Source: an uncultured Oscillibacter sp.
GTDB lineage: Bacteria > Bacillota > Clostridia > Oscillospirales > Oscillospiraceae
DNA: 64,000 nucleotides
Assembly (NCBI GenBank): GCA_947577075.1
Contig: CANPTW010000001.1
Span: forward strand, 95,307-159,306
Direction of reading: 5' to 3'
In this document: piece after piece, positions 18,233 through 26,739 of the stretch
Position numbering within the stretch: position 1 is the stretch's first letter
How the letters are laid out: each line of letters opens with the position of its first letter
Made by a program: the position numbers and the translations under genes
Notes under the pieces: model-generated
Database searches by the model: none
What the model saw: the letters and a program-made list of their open reading frames with translations, nothing else
What the model was told of the DNA's origin: nothing

Positions 18233-18270
18233 AAAAAAACTCCAATCGTCCCGTGCCGGTACGACTGGAG
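18233..18270 (-). terminator. Riboswitch-controlled terminator in the mgtE leader
   Basis: On the minus strand CTCCAGTCGT and ACGATTGGAG form a 10-bp stem with one G-U pair (18240-18270), followed by seven Ts (18233-18239). It lies between the M-box and the mgtE start, where a Mg2+-dependent terminator is expected. Confidence 0.9.
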
Positions 18271-18310
18271 AATCTCCCTCTCTTGCCGGCAAGAGGGGAC
18301 GCCCCTCTCG

Positions 18311-18458
18311 CCCTACCGTTCGAGCTTTAGCCTCACAAGGCGGTGAAATCGCATTAGATGATACCTTGGTGTTCGATATCGCCTGTTCAAACCATCTTAT
18401 GATGTCTCCATCATTTCGCGGCAGCGACCCATATCCTTGTGGCAGCCTTACCTACCGG
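18311..18458 (-). ncRNA. M-box (ykoK) Mg2+ riboswitch
   Basis: The minus-strand leader of mgtE matches the M-box core in order. GGTAGGTAAGGCTGCC is at its 5' end, ATATGGGTCGCTGCCGC follows, and GAGGCTAAAGCTC is at its 3' end. These correspond to the known GGUGAGGCUCC, AUACGCUGCUGCCC and GCUAAAGCUC elements. It is followed by an intrinsic terminator and then mgtE, which gives an OFF switch at high Mg2+. Confidence 0.88.
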
Positions 18459-18486
18459 ACCCTATGAAGTTTTTCCGTACACATCT

Positions 18487-18515
18487 ATATTATGCCTATT
18501 TCCGGCCCCTGTCAA
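18487..18515 (-). promoter_or_regulatory. Sigma-A promoter of the mgtE leader
   Basis: A perfect TTGACA (18510-18515) and TAATAT (18487-18492) are spaced by 17 bases on the minus strand. The expected transcript starts near 18480, just before the M-box. Confidence 0.85.
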
Positions 18516-18546
18516 GGGCGGAAACGCCCCGGGATTCCCGGGCGGC

Positions 18547-18981
18547 TTATTCCCCGCCCGCCTGCTCGTACCGCCCGGCTCCCCACCAGCCCGGCGTCAG
18601 CTCCTCCAGGGTCACGGTTTCCCGGGTTTCGTAGTCCACCAGGATTTCCGCGTCCCGGTTCTTCGGGGACAGCTGCATCAAAAATTCCCGGCAGGCCCCG
18701 CAGGGCATCCCGCTGCCCCCGCCATAGGGGGGCCGGTCCCGGAAGGTGAGGATGCGCTTTACCACCGTCTGCCCGCTGCGCATGTACATGCTGAGGGCGG
18801 CGGTCCGCTCCGCGCAGAGGTCCATCACGCCGCAGCAGCTCTCCACGCAGAAGCCGGTATAAATCTCCCCGTTTTCGCTCTCCAGGGCGCACACCACATG
18901 GTGGGTAAAGAGGAACGGCGTGGGCTCCTCCGGGTGGTACAGGGGCTTTGCCCGCTCGTACAGCGTCTCCCAAATATCCAT
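18547..18981 (-). CDS. Cytidine deaminase-like enzyme
   Basis: This 144-residue zinc hydrolase has the deaminase pair DLCAERTAALSMY (Cys ligand plus catalytic Glu) and PCGACREFL (two Cys ligands). Substrate-site residues FLFTHHVVCALES and GFCVESCCGVMD resemble the homotetrameric cytidine deaminases, although the cysteine-rich CVESCCGV replaces the usual NVENASY. It may therefore deaminate cytidine or a related base analogue, such as blasticidin-like compounds. AGGAGG precedes the ATG. Confidence 0.8.
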   Translation of the reverse strand: MDIWETLYERAKPLYHPEEPTPFLFTHHVVCALESENGEIYTGFCVESCCGVMDLCAERTAALSMYMRSGQTVVKRILTFRDRPPYGGGSGMPCGACREFLMQLSPKNRDAEILVDYETRETVTLEELTPGWWGAGRYEQAGGE

Positions 18982-19014
18982 TAAAAAACCTCCTGTCCGG
19001 TGTTGGATGGAACA

Positions 19015-19043
19015 ATTTTAGCACAGCCCGGGGCCCGCGCCAA
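19015..19043 (-). promoter_or_regulatory. Promoter of the cytidine deaminase-like gene
   Basis: TTGGCG (19038-19043) and TAAAAT (19015-19020) are 17 bases apart on the minus strand, ending about 35 bases before the start codon. Confidence 0.6.
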
Positions 19044-19361
19044 GCCCCGAAGCCCCAGAACCTGCATTCATAACCGGGGAATGCCGGAAGGCCGGAAATT
19101 TTTCCCGCTGGGCAGGAAGGCTTTCCGCAGCCCGGCGGCCGTGTGGGAAAACGGCGGGGGCCCGGCGGGGAAAGGACCCCGCCGGCGGCGTTCACCGGCC
19201 TTGAAGCCAGGTTCCAGGGTCTGTTCCCATAAACCAAATGTGGGGATTTCCGAGCAACTGTTTGCCGGATGCAAGACAAACAGTTTTAACGCCGCAGACG
19301 ACAACATTTGCCGGAAAGACGTGCGTTTGGGCTGATGTAAACAGTCCCTGAAAAATAGGGC

Positions 19362-19390
19362 TTGCATTTCTCCGCCGCTTAGCGTATACT
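19362..19390 (+). promoter_or_regulatory. Promoter of the FMN-riboswitch transcript
   Basis: TTGCAT (19362-19367) and TATACT (19385-19390) are spaced by 17 bases and end about 30 bases before the RFN element. The stretch 19044-19361 between this and the divergent deaminase promoter shows no gene. Confidence 0.8.
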
Positions 19391-19417
19391 GAACGCAGAA
19401 AACAAAACTGAATCCTT

Positions 19418-19553
19418 TGTCTTCAGGGCGGGGTGAAATTCCCCACTGGCGGTACAGTCCGCGAACGGAGGCCGTTTTCCTCAGCGCACGGCCCCCGCCG
19501 ACCCGGTGGAACTCCGGGACCAACAGTCACAGTCTGGATGGAAGAAGATGAGT
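19418..19553 (+). ncRNA. FMN riboswitch (RFN element)
   Basis: The leader of the RibU-like gene carries all the RFN hallmarks. These are TTCAGGGCGGGGTGAAATTC, CCCCACTGGCGGT, the CCGGTGGAACTCCGGGACC stem, CAACAGTC and the closing GTCTGGATGGAAGAAGATG. It binds flavin mononucleotide and should switch the transporter off when FMN is plentiful. GC-rich hairpins around 19554-19600 may be the expression platform. Confidence 0.96.
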
Positions 19554-19657
19554 GCGGCTTGAGCCGCGCCTTCCGGCGCGCTTCTTTGCTGCTTGTTCAC
19601 CTTGGAGAAGTCAAAGCGTCCAGGGTGTTTTCAAGTTTGTAAAGGAGTGTTTTTCTT

Positions 19658-20401
19658 ATGTCCAACTACGAGCCCAACGTCACCACCGCCCCCGCCGACG
19701 ATTACGCCGCCGGAACCGCCGCCGAGCTTCGGATGCAAAGAGAGTCCCAGAGCACCGTCAAGACCGTCACGTCTCTCGCCATGCTGACGGCCCTGACCTA
19801 TGTGGCCATGATCCTCAGCAAGATGCTGCCCCAGGTTTCCGGCTTCCTCCAGATGGATGTGAAGGACACCGTGGTCTGCATCGGCGGCTTCCTCTTCGGG
19901 CCGTTGTCCGCCGCCATCATCTCCATTGTGGTGGCCCTGGTGGAGATGTTCACCGTCAGCGACACGGGAATCATTGGCCTCATCATGAACGTGCTGGCCA
20001 CCTGCGCCTTCTGCTGCACCGCCTCCTTCGTCTACAAGAAGCTGCGCACCCGGAAGGGCGCGGTCCTGGGCCTGCTCCTGGGCACCGTGGTCCTGACGAT
20101 GGTTATGCTCCTCTGGAACTACCTGATCACCCCCATCTACATGCACATGGACCGCTCCGTCGTGGCCGCCATGCTGCCCACGGTCTTTCTCCCCTTCAAT
20201 CTGGTCAAGGGCGGGCTGAACACGGCCCTGATCCTGATCCTCTACAAGCCTGTGGTCACCGCCCTGCGGAAGGCCCGGCTGGCCCCCGAGCGGGAAAGCG
20301 CCCAGAGCGGCGGCCGCTTTGACGCGGGCTTCCTGCTGTTCTCCTTCGCCCTGCTGGTTACCTTCGCGGTGCTGGTGCTGATGCTGGCGGGAAAAATCTG
20401 A
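19658..20401 (+). CDS. ribU: Riboflavin ECF transporter S component
   Basis: This 247-residue membrane protein has about six helices and the ECF S-component start SLAMLTALTYVAMILSK followed by FLQMDVKDTVVCIGGFLFGPLSAAIIS, which is typical of RibU. It binds riboflavin outside the cell and works with an energising ECF module (EcfAA'T) encoded elsewhere. The FMN riboswitch directly upstream makes the substrate assignment firm. AAAGGAG precedes the ATG by ten bases. Confidence 0.93.
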   Translation: MSNYEPNVTTAPADDYAAGTAAELRMQRESQSTVKTVTSLAMLTALTYVAMILSKMLPQVSGFLQMDVKDTVVCIGGFLFGPLSAAIISIVVALVEMFTVSDTGIIGLIMNVLATCAFCCTASFVYKKLRTRKGAVLGLLLGTVVLTMVMLLWNYLITPIYMHMDRSVVAAMLPTVFLPFNLVKGGLNTALILILYKPVVTALRKARLAPERESAQSGGRFDAGFLLFSFALLVTFAVLVLMLAGKI

Positions 20402-20427
20402 ATCCTGGAAACGAATTTCAACCTATA

Positions 20428-20457
20428 GGGCGGAGCGTCGGCTCCGCCCCTGTTTTT
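20428..20457 (+). terminator. Terminator after ribU
   Basis: GGGCGGAGC-GTCG-GCTCCGCCC is a 9-bp perfect stem followed by CTGTTTTT, 27 bases after the stop codon. Confidence 0.88.
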
Positions 20458-20523
20458 CCCCGGAACCGGCGGGACCCCCGCTGACTTCGGTCCGCCGGCC
20501 GGCCCGTGAACAGGAGGAACCCC

Positions 20524-21411
20524 ATGGAATACATTCCCGCCAAGTCCATCGTGAACCGCACGAAGGACCCCAGCTGGTTCGGCTCGGACTACACCATGAA
20601 CATCTACCGCGGGTGCTGCCACGGCTGCATCTACTGCGACAGCCGCAGCGACTGCTACCACACCGCCCCCTTCGACCAGGTCCGGGCAAAGGCGGACGCC
20701 CTGCGGATCATCCGGGACGACCTGGAGAGCAAGGCCAAAACCGGCGTAGTCGCCACCGGCTCCATGAGCGATCCCTATAACCCCTTTGAGAAGGACCTGC
20801 TCCTCACCCGGCACGCGCTGACGCTGCTGGAGTCCTATGGCTTCGGCACGGCCATCGCCACCAAAAGCGACCTGATCGTCCGGGACGCCGATGTGCTCGC
20901 CTCCATCAACCGGACCATGCCGGCCATCTGCAAGGTGACGCTTACCACCTGTGACGACGAGCTGGCCGCCAAGGTGGAGCCCCGCGCCCCCTCCCCCAGC
21001 CGCCGCCTTGCGGCGGTGGAGCGGCTGAGCGCGGCCGGGCTGTTCACGGGCATTTTGATGATGCCGGTCCTCCCCTTTCTGGAGGACAGCCCGGAGAACA
21101 TCCGCGCCCTTGTGAACCGGGCCGCGGACGCGGGGGCCCGCTTTATTTACCCCGCCCTTGGGATGACCTGCCGGCCGGGACAGCGGGAGTACTTTTACCG
21201 GCAGCTGGAGGAGCGCTTTCCCGGCCAGGGGCTGGCGGAGCGCTACCGGCGCCGGTTTGGAACGCGCTACCGATGCCCCAGCCCCAGGGCCCGGGCCCTG
21301 TGGGAGCTCTTTCAGGAGGAGTGCCGCCGCCGGGGCCTGCTGTACTCCATGGGCCATATTGTCGCCGCCTCCCGCCGGGGCCATGAAACCGATCAGCTCA
21401 GCCTGTTTTAA
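20524..21411 (+). CDS. SPL-family radical SAM protein
   Basis: This 295-residue protein has the cluster motif YRGCCHGCIYCDSRSDCY (C-x3-C-x2-C) near residues 27-44, followed by TGSMSDPYNPFEK and ATKSDLIVRD, as in the Rv2578c/SplB-like radical SAM group. It should cleave SAM to a radical, but its substrate is unknown. The ATG at 20524 is preferred to the GTG at 20506 because CAGGAGGAA precedes it. A DNA-photoproduct lyase role is possible but not shown, because the C-terminal SPL cysteine was not identified. Confidence 0.8.
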   Translation: MEYIPAKSIVNRTKDPSWFGSDYTMNIYRGCCHGCIYCDSRSDCYHTAPFDQVRAKADALRIIRDDLESKAKTGVVATGSMSDPYNPFEKDLLLTRHALTLLESYGFGTAIATKSDLIVRDADVLASINRTMPAICKVTLTTCDDELAAKVEPRAPSPSRRLAAVERLSAAGLFTGILMMPVLPFLEDSPENIRALVNRAADAGARFIYPALGMTCRPGQREYFYRQLEERFPGQGLAERYRRRFGTRYRCPSPRARALWELFQEECRRRGLLYSMGHIVAASRRGHETDQLSLF

Positions 21412-21609
21412 GGGGCGCCTTCAAACCCTCCAGGGCCTGCTCACGGGAAATTCCGGGCGGTATAAAGCATGCGGCCGGGGGGGCCGCCAACGGGGCGGGT
21501 CCAAACGGACCCGCCCCAAAAGTTACGCAAAAAAATGCTATATTTTGCGAAAATTTACGAAAGCAAACGCTTGAGTAAAGATTTTTATGTAGAAAATGCC
21601 GAATTTTAA

Positions 21610-21638
21610 TTGACAGGCCCCAGAAGTTGTAGCATACT
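21610..21638 (+). promoter_or_regulatory. Promoter of the secreted phosphoesterase gene
   Basis: A perfect TTGACA (21610-21615) and CATACT (21633-21638) are spaced by 17 bases, 63 bases before the start codon. Upstream, 21492-21517 holds a GC-rich hairpin (GGGGCGGGTCC arms) without a T run. Confidence 0.8.
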
Positions 21639-21701
21639 GTATGTAATCTGTCCGCCGCTCTGCCGGCGCGGGGCGGCGGAACTCAAGAGGAGGAATTCAA
21701 G

Positions 21702-24497
21702 ATGAGGAACATCCCCGTGAAACTACTGTCTCTGCTGCTTGCGCTGGCGATGCTGCTGCCTCTGCTGGCCGCGGGTGCCTCCGCCAAGGAGGCGGAGGGC
21801 TGGTGGACCGAAGAGGTCTGGGACACGGAAACCCTGGTGTCCTTAGGGGCCAAGCCCCCCGTCTACAACCAGGCGGCCAAGACCTATGAGATCAGCACGC
21901 CGGAGGAGCTGCTGTTCCTCTCCGGCGGGTGGAAATCCGCCGATACCAACAAGGACGGCCGGCCCGACGCCCCCCGGAACGGGCACTATGTCCTGACGGC
22001 GGACATCGACATGGGTCCGCTGATGGAGTCCATCGGCAAGGCCGTCGCCGCCGCCTCCGGCGAGGAGGCCGAGGGCTGGATGCCTCCCCTCTCCGGCAAT
22101 AAGGATGAAAACGCCGACAAAACCGACGGCTGGTTCCAGGGCCAGATCGACGGACAGTTCCATACCATCTCCAACCTCCGCATCCGCCGGGTGGACGAGA
22201 AATACGCCGCCCTGGTGGGCTACCTGGGCGACGAAACCTTCACCAGCCCCGCCATCCGGAACCTGGGCCTGGTGGACGTGACCATCGAGGGCAAAAAAAC
22301 CTGCGGCGCCTTCGCCGGCGTCTGCTACGGCACCATTGAAAACTGCTTTGCCACCGGCTCCATCAAGGCCAAGGAGACCACCGGCGGGTTGGTCGGCAAA
22401 TGCGAGGGCCCCGTGCGCAACTGCCTGTCCTACATGAAGGTCAAGGCCAAGGAGCTGGTGGGCGGCTTCACCGGCAGCCTGGAAACCGGCGGATCTGTGG
22501 AAAACTGCTTTGTGGGCGGCTCCGTCACGGTGTCCAGCGGCGAGGGCCCCGTCTCCGGCGGCGGCGTCAGCGGCGCTTTCGCCGCGGCGGGCTTCCTGAA
22601 GAACACCGTCTCCGTAGTCAAGGAGGTTTCCGGCGAGGAGGGCGCCCAAAACATCGACCGCTTCGTCGGCACCCTGGACAGCGAAAGCGGCGCCAATATC
22701 ACCCACAACTACGTGTGGGAGGGGGCGGTCCTCTCCGGCAACCAGCCGGAAAAGCACCCCAACCGGGAGATCTTCCAAACGGCCTCCGCCGAGGTTCTGC
22801 AGAGCCGGGACCAGTATGAGAAAGAACTCAAGTGGGACTTCAAGAACACCTGGGCCTGGGTGGGCGAGCCCGGCGCGGGCTATCCCATGCTCTCCGGCTT
22901 CGTCAAGGCCGGGAACGCCCCGGAATTGAAGGTGGCCAAGGACCTCGTTCTCGAGAAGCCCGTCCTCCTGCTGGACGACCTGCTGGTGAACTGGGCCGCC
23001 AAGGGCGCCCAGCCCACCGTCAATGTGCGGCTGCTCCTCCCCGAGGGGAAGAAGGCCGAGAGCATCAAGGTCTTCTACGGCAAGGACCCGGAGAAGCTCG
23101 CCGACTCCGTGGACGTGCCGGAGGGCGGCGCGGTGAAGCTGCCTTTGAAGGACCCGGGCCAGTATTACTACTACGCCGCCGCCGTGGTGGACGGCGAGAC
23201 CGTCACCGTCCCCACAGATCCCTCCGCCCCCCTGCCCCTGGAGCTGGACGACGGCGTGATCGACGCCGCCCCCCGGGAGATCCTCTGCCAGGTGGGCGCA
23301 ACCTTCGCCGAGGTGAACCTCAACTGGCTCACCGATCCCGCCGTCACGGATTCCAAGGTCTGGTACCGGGCCAAGGGCGAGAGCGCCTGGCAGACCGTCA
23401 AGGGCGAGAGCGTCCTCCACTACCTGACCAAGGGCTGGGAGGAGACGCAGAGCCACTCCGCCGTCCTCACCGGACTGAGCGCGGAGACCGCCTATGAGTA
23501 CATGGTGGGCGGCACGTACCGGGGCAAGGATTCCCGCAGCGCGGTCCACAGCTTCACCACCCTGCCGGAGTCCGGGGCCTTCACCTTCATGCAGTACGGC
23601 GACCTCCAGGCGGAGGAGCCCTCCGGCTACGATCCCTTCCTGGACACCATGGAGCAGTTTGTGAGCGGGCTGGAGGTCCAGCCGGACTTCCTGCTGAACA
23701 CCGGCGACATGGTGGACGCGGGCTATAAGAGCTCCCAGTGGACGGACTACTTCGACAAGCTGGGCGGCCATATGGCGGACCGGCTGAACGTCCTCCTCCC
23801 CGGCAACCATGAGAATGCCGGCGACCTGCTCTATAAGCAGTACGGCGCCCGGACCAGTCTGCCGGGCGAGGCGGAGTACGGCCCCCTGGAGGGCACGGGC
23901 TGGTGCGTCGTCGGAGACGCCTGCTTCGTCTTCATCAACGCCGACCCCTACTCCGGCAAACAGGGCGCGGACATCGAGGCCGACCGGGCCAAGTTCTTCG
24001 CCGAGCAGACCGCCTGGGCCAAAAAGGTCTATGAGGAGGCGGACTGCACCTGGCGGATCATGGCGGCCCATGTGGGCACCTATATCGTGAACTTCAGCGA
24101 CCCCGCCGACTACCCCTATATCCCCGACCTGTGCGACGAGCTTCAGGTGGACCTGTACCTGAACGGCCACGACCACGAATACATCCGCACCACCGCCAAG
24201 GGGGACAAGGTCGTGGACATCGGCAAGGGCACCACCTTCATGACCTGCTCCTCCCTGGGCGAAAAGCTGGACGAGTTTGAGGAGGACACCGCCGGCGGCA
24301 AATTCGCCGTGGTCCACAAGGACGGCGCGGAGGAGTCCCAGCAGATCTTCAGCATGGTCACCGTGGACGAGGGCGGCATCCACGTCACCGCCTATCAGCG
24401 GGGCGTGGCGGAGGACTGGTCCAAATTCGACGTGATCGACCAGTACGATATTACCGCCAGCCTCTCCAAGGGCGCCGTAAAAGCGTCCGCCGCTTAA
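21702..24497 (+). CDS. Secreted calcineurin-like phosphoesterase with GLUG-like repeats
   Basis: This 931-residue exported protein has a signal peptide to about residue 29 (AAGASA-K). Residues 100-330 hold GLUG-like beta-helix repeats (GAFAGVCYGTIENCF, GGLVGKCEGPVRNC, GGFTGSLETGGSVENCF). A fibronectin-like purple-acid-phosphatase N domain lies near 520-620. The catalytic domain shows YGDLQ (about 628), NTGDMVDAG, LPGNHEN (about 699), MAAHVGTY (about 786) and NGHDHEY (about 820). No LPXTG or surface anchor was seen. It is probably a secreted nucleotide or phosphoester hydrolase for phosphate scavenging. The substrate is inferred only from the family. Confidence 0.85.
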   Translation: MRNIPVKLLSLLLALAMLLPLLAAGASAKEAEGWWTEEVWDTETLVSLGAKPPVYNQAAKTYEISTPEELLFLSGGWKSADTNKDGRPDAPRNGHYVLTADIDMGPLMESIGKAVAAASGEEAEGWMPPLSGNKDENADKTDGWFQGQIDGQFHTISNLRIRRVDEKYAALVGYLGDETFTSPAIRNLGLVDVTIEGKKTCGAFAGVCYGTIENCFATGSIKAKETTGGLVGKCEGPVRNCLSYMKVKAKELVGGFTGSLETGGSVENCFVGGSVTVSSGEGPVSGGGVSGAFAAAGFLKNTVSVVKEVSGEEGAQNIDRFVGTLDSESGANITHNYVWEGAVLSGNQPEKHPNREIFQTASAEVLQSRDQYEKELKWDFKNTWAWVGEPGAGYPMLSGFVKAGNAPELKVAKDLVLEKPVLLLDDLLVNWAAKGAQPTVNVRLLLPEGKKAESIKVFYGKDPEKLADSVDVPEGGAVKLPLKDPGQYYYYAAAVVDGETVTVPTDPSAPLPLELDDGVIDAAPREILCQVGATFAEVNLNWLTDPAVTDSKVWYRAKGESAWQTVKGESVLHYLTKGWEETQSHSAVLTGLSAETAYEYMVGGTYRGKDSRSAVHSFTTLPESGAFTFMQYGDLQAEEPSGYDPFLDTMEQFVSGLEVQPDFLLNTGDMVDAGYKSSQWTDYFDKLGGHMADRLNVLLPGNHENAGDLLYKQYGARTSLPGEAEYGPLEGTGWCVVGDACFVFINADPYSGKQGADIEADRAKFFAEQTAWAKKVYEEADCTWRIMAAHVGTYIVNFSDPADYPYIPDLCDELQVDLYLNGHDHEYIRTTAKGDKVVDIGKGTTFMTCSSLGEKLDEFEEDTAGGKFAVVHKDGAEESQQIFSMVTVDEGGIHVTAYQRGVAEDWSKFDVIDQYDITASLSKGAVKASAA

Positions 24498-24557
24498 GGC
24501 CGGAGCCTCCCGGCCGCGGAGCGGTCCCCGGGTATTCCGGTTTCCGTCAGAACAACC

Positions 24558-24605
24558 GCCGGAGCCGCTTTTCGGGTTTTTCCGAAAAGCGGCTCCGGCT
24601 TGTCT
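24558..24605. terminator. Long hairpin, probable terminator after the phosphoesterase
   Basis: An uninterrupted 18-bp stem (24558-24575 paired with 24582-24599) encloses a six-base loop GTTTTT. Only TTGTCTC follows, so the T run is poor. The rest of 24498-24720 shows no gene. Confidence 0.7.
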
Positions 24606-24720
24606 CGTGCTTTGGGAGGGCGGCCCGCCTCTGCCCGAAAAGAGAAAGCCCCGGACATTCCCCTTCGGCATTCCGCCCCGCTCAGGCGGCGCTTCCCGTT
24701 TCGGGGGATTTCCGGCCTTC

Positions 24721-24749
24721 TTGACACTGCGGCCGCCAGATGGTATTCT
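24721..24749 (+). promoter_or_regulatory. Promoter of the restriction-modification operon
   Basis: A perfect TTGACA (24721-24726) and TATTCT (24744-24749) are spaced by 17 bases, leaving a 5' leader of about 100 bases before the first gene. No C-box or obvious operator is seen. Confidence 0.8.
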
Positions 24750-24858
24750 GTCAGTTGGGCGGAAAAGGCGGCCTCCGTCCGGCGCGCCGCCGGGTTCCGC
24801 CCATCCAATCCGATTCTTTACGCAGGGTTCCTCTGCCGGAATAAAATGAGGTATTGCA

Positions 24859-26739
24859 ATGGCGAACGAAGCGAAAACTCCCAGCCTCGTGCGGGAACGG
24901 CTCCGGGCTGCGAATTACTATGACGACGAGGCCATCGTGGTCGAAGAGCAGAAAAGCGACAGCGCGAAGATTGACAAGCTGCTGAAAAACGCCTCCAAGC
25001 GGGGCTACAAACAGGGCTATCCGGATTTTATCCTCCAGTCCCAGCGGCATCCGGAGCTCCTCCTGGTCCTTGAGCTGAAGGCGGACGTGCGGCGGCACGC
25101 CAGCGCCACCCTGGACCACTACGCGGACTACGCCGTGGACGGCGCGCTGCTGTACGCCTCCTTTCTCGCCAAGGAATTTGACGTGCTGGCCATCGGCGTC
25201 AGCGGGGAGAGCGACGAGGAGCTCCGGATCAGCCACTACCTGCAGCTGAAGGAGGAAAAGACGGCGCACCCCATTTTCGGCGGCAGGCTGCTGACCTTTG
25301 ACGAGTACTTCGCCGGCATCCAGGGGAGCAGCTATAAATTTGACCAGGACTATGGGAAGCTGATCGCCTACACGAAGACGCTGAACGAAACTCTGCACGC
25401 GAAGAAGATCAAGGAGTCCCAGCGGGCGCTTCTGATCAGCGGCATCCTGATCGCGCTGAAGGACGCGGCCTTTAAGGCCAGCTACAAAAAGCACGAAAAG
25501 GTCATGCAGCTCGTGCGGGCGCTGTACGCGGCCATTTACGACCAGCTGTCCGCCGGGGACATCCCCCAGAGAAAGGTGGACGTCCTGGCCCACTCCTTCG
25601 CGTTCATCCGGACAAACTCCGCCCTGACCAACAAAAAGGACGGCAAGCGGTTCCTCGAGGACCTGATTGACGAAATCGACCGGGAGGTCAACGGGTTCAT
25701 GGTGACCCACCAGTACGTCGACACCGTCAGCCAGTTTTACATTGAGTTCCTGCGCTATGCCAACGACGACAAGGGACTCGGCATCGTCCTGACGCCGCCC
25801 CATATTACCGAGCTGTTCGCGGAGCTGGCCGATGTGGACCAAAACAGCGTCGTGTTCGACAACTGCTGCGGCACCGGGGGCTTCCTGGTCAGCGCAATGA
25901 AGCGGATGCTTCTGGACGCGAACGGGGACCCCGCCGTTGAGGCGCGCATCAAGCGCGAGCAGCTGATCGGCATTGAATTTCAGGACGATATCTATACCCT
26001 GCTGGTCTCCAACATGCTCATACACCACGGCGGAAGGGCCAATATTTACTGGGGCGACTGCTTCCAGGACATCCGGGAGATCAAGCAGAAATTTAAGCCG
26101 ACGGTGGGACTGCTGAACCCCCCCTATAAGACCCGGGCCTCGGACGTGGAGGAGCTTGCGTTCATCTTCAACAACCTGGACGCGCTGGAGCCGGGGGGCA
26201 CCTGCATTGCCATCATCCCCATCAGCTGCGTAATTGAGAAATCCTCCGCCGCCCAAAGCCTGAAACGGCGCCTGCTGGACGGGCACACCCTGGAGGCGGT
26301 CCTCTCCATGCCGGAGGAGCTGTTCCACAATTCCAAGGTGAACACCGTCACCTGCGCGGTCATCGTCACGGCGAAAAAGCCCCACCCCAAGGGCAAGAAG
26401 ACCTGGTTCGCCTACTGCCGGGACGACGGATTCATCAAGGTGAAGAACCGGGGGCGCATCGACGCCCGGCACACCTGGGAGGGCATCAAGGAGCAGTGGG
26501 TCACCGCCTACCGGAACCGGGAGGTCATCGACGGCTTCAGCCTCATGCGGGAGGTCCGGGAGACGGACGAATGGTGCGTGGAGGCATACCTGGAGACGGA
26601 CTACGACAAGTTCGGCTTTGAGGACTATGAAACCACGGTGAAGAAGTACCTGATGTTCAATCTCCTGGACATGCCGGGGAGTACGGAAGAGGACACGCCG
26701 GAAGATACGGAGGGGGATGGTGAGAACGAGGACCTGTAA
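24859..26739 (+). CDS. BcgI-like restriction-modification subunit: fused nuclease and N6-adenine methyltransferase
   Basis: This 626-residue protein joins two activities. The N-terminal part has a PD-(D/E)XK nuclease pattern, GYPDFIL (Asp56) and VLELKAD (Glu72, Lys74). The C-terminal part is an HsdM-like DNA methyltransferase with a helical domain (about 165-300), LTPPHI (311-316), motif I VFDNCCGTGG (332-341) and catalytic NPPY (420-423). Its length and partner closely match the BcgI A subunit (about 640 residues with a specificity subunit of about 340), a type IIB enzyme that cuts on both sides of a bipartite site. TGAGGT precedes the ATG. No separate HsdR is present. BcgI-type function is inference. 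Confidence 0.85.
   Translation: MANEAKTPSLVRERLRAANYYDDEAIVVEEQKSDSAKIDKLLKNASKRGYKQGYPDFILQSQRHPELLLVLELKADVRRHASATLDHYADYAVDGALLYASFLAKEFDVLAIGVSGESDEELRISHYLQLKEEKTAHPIFGGRLLTFDEYFAGIQGSSYKFDQDYGKLIAYTKTLNETLHAKKIKESQRALLISGILIALKDAAFKASYKKHEKVMQLVRALYAAIYDQLSAGDIPQRKVDVLAHSFAFIRTNSALTNKKDGKRFLEDLIDEIDREVNGFMVTHQYVDTVSQFYIEFLRYANDDKGLGIVLTPPHITELFAELADVDQNSVVFDNCCGTGGFLVSAMKRMLLDANGDPAVEARIKREQLIGIEFQDDIYTLLVSNMLIHHGGRANIYWGDCFQDIREIKQKFKPTVGLLNPPYKTRASDVEELAFIFNNLDALEPGGTCIAIIPISCVIEKSSAAQSLKRRLLDGHTLEAVLSMPEELFHNSKVNTVTCAVIVTAKKPHPKGKKTWFAYCRDDGFIKVKNRGRIDARHTWEGIKEQWVTAYRNREVIDGFSLMREVRETDEWCVEAYLETDYDKFGFEDYETTVKKYLMFNLLDMPGSTEEDTPEDTEGDGENEDL

Noticed and set aside
18982..19361. Possible small genes in the region before the FMN riboswitch
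   Set aside because: Open frames of about 110 codons exist on both strands but lack ribosome sites and family matches. The region is better explained as divergent leader DNA.
21843..24671. A 942-codon open frame on the minus strand
   Set aside because: It lies antisense to the secreted phosphoesterase gene and has low-complexity Gly/Val/Leu/His composition with no recognisable family.
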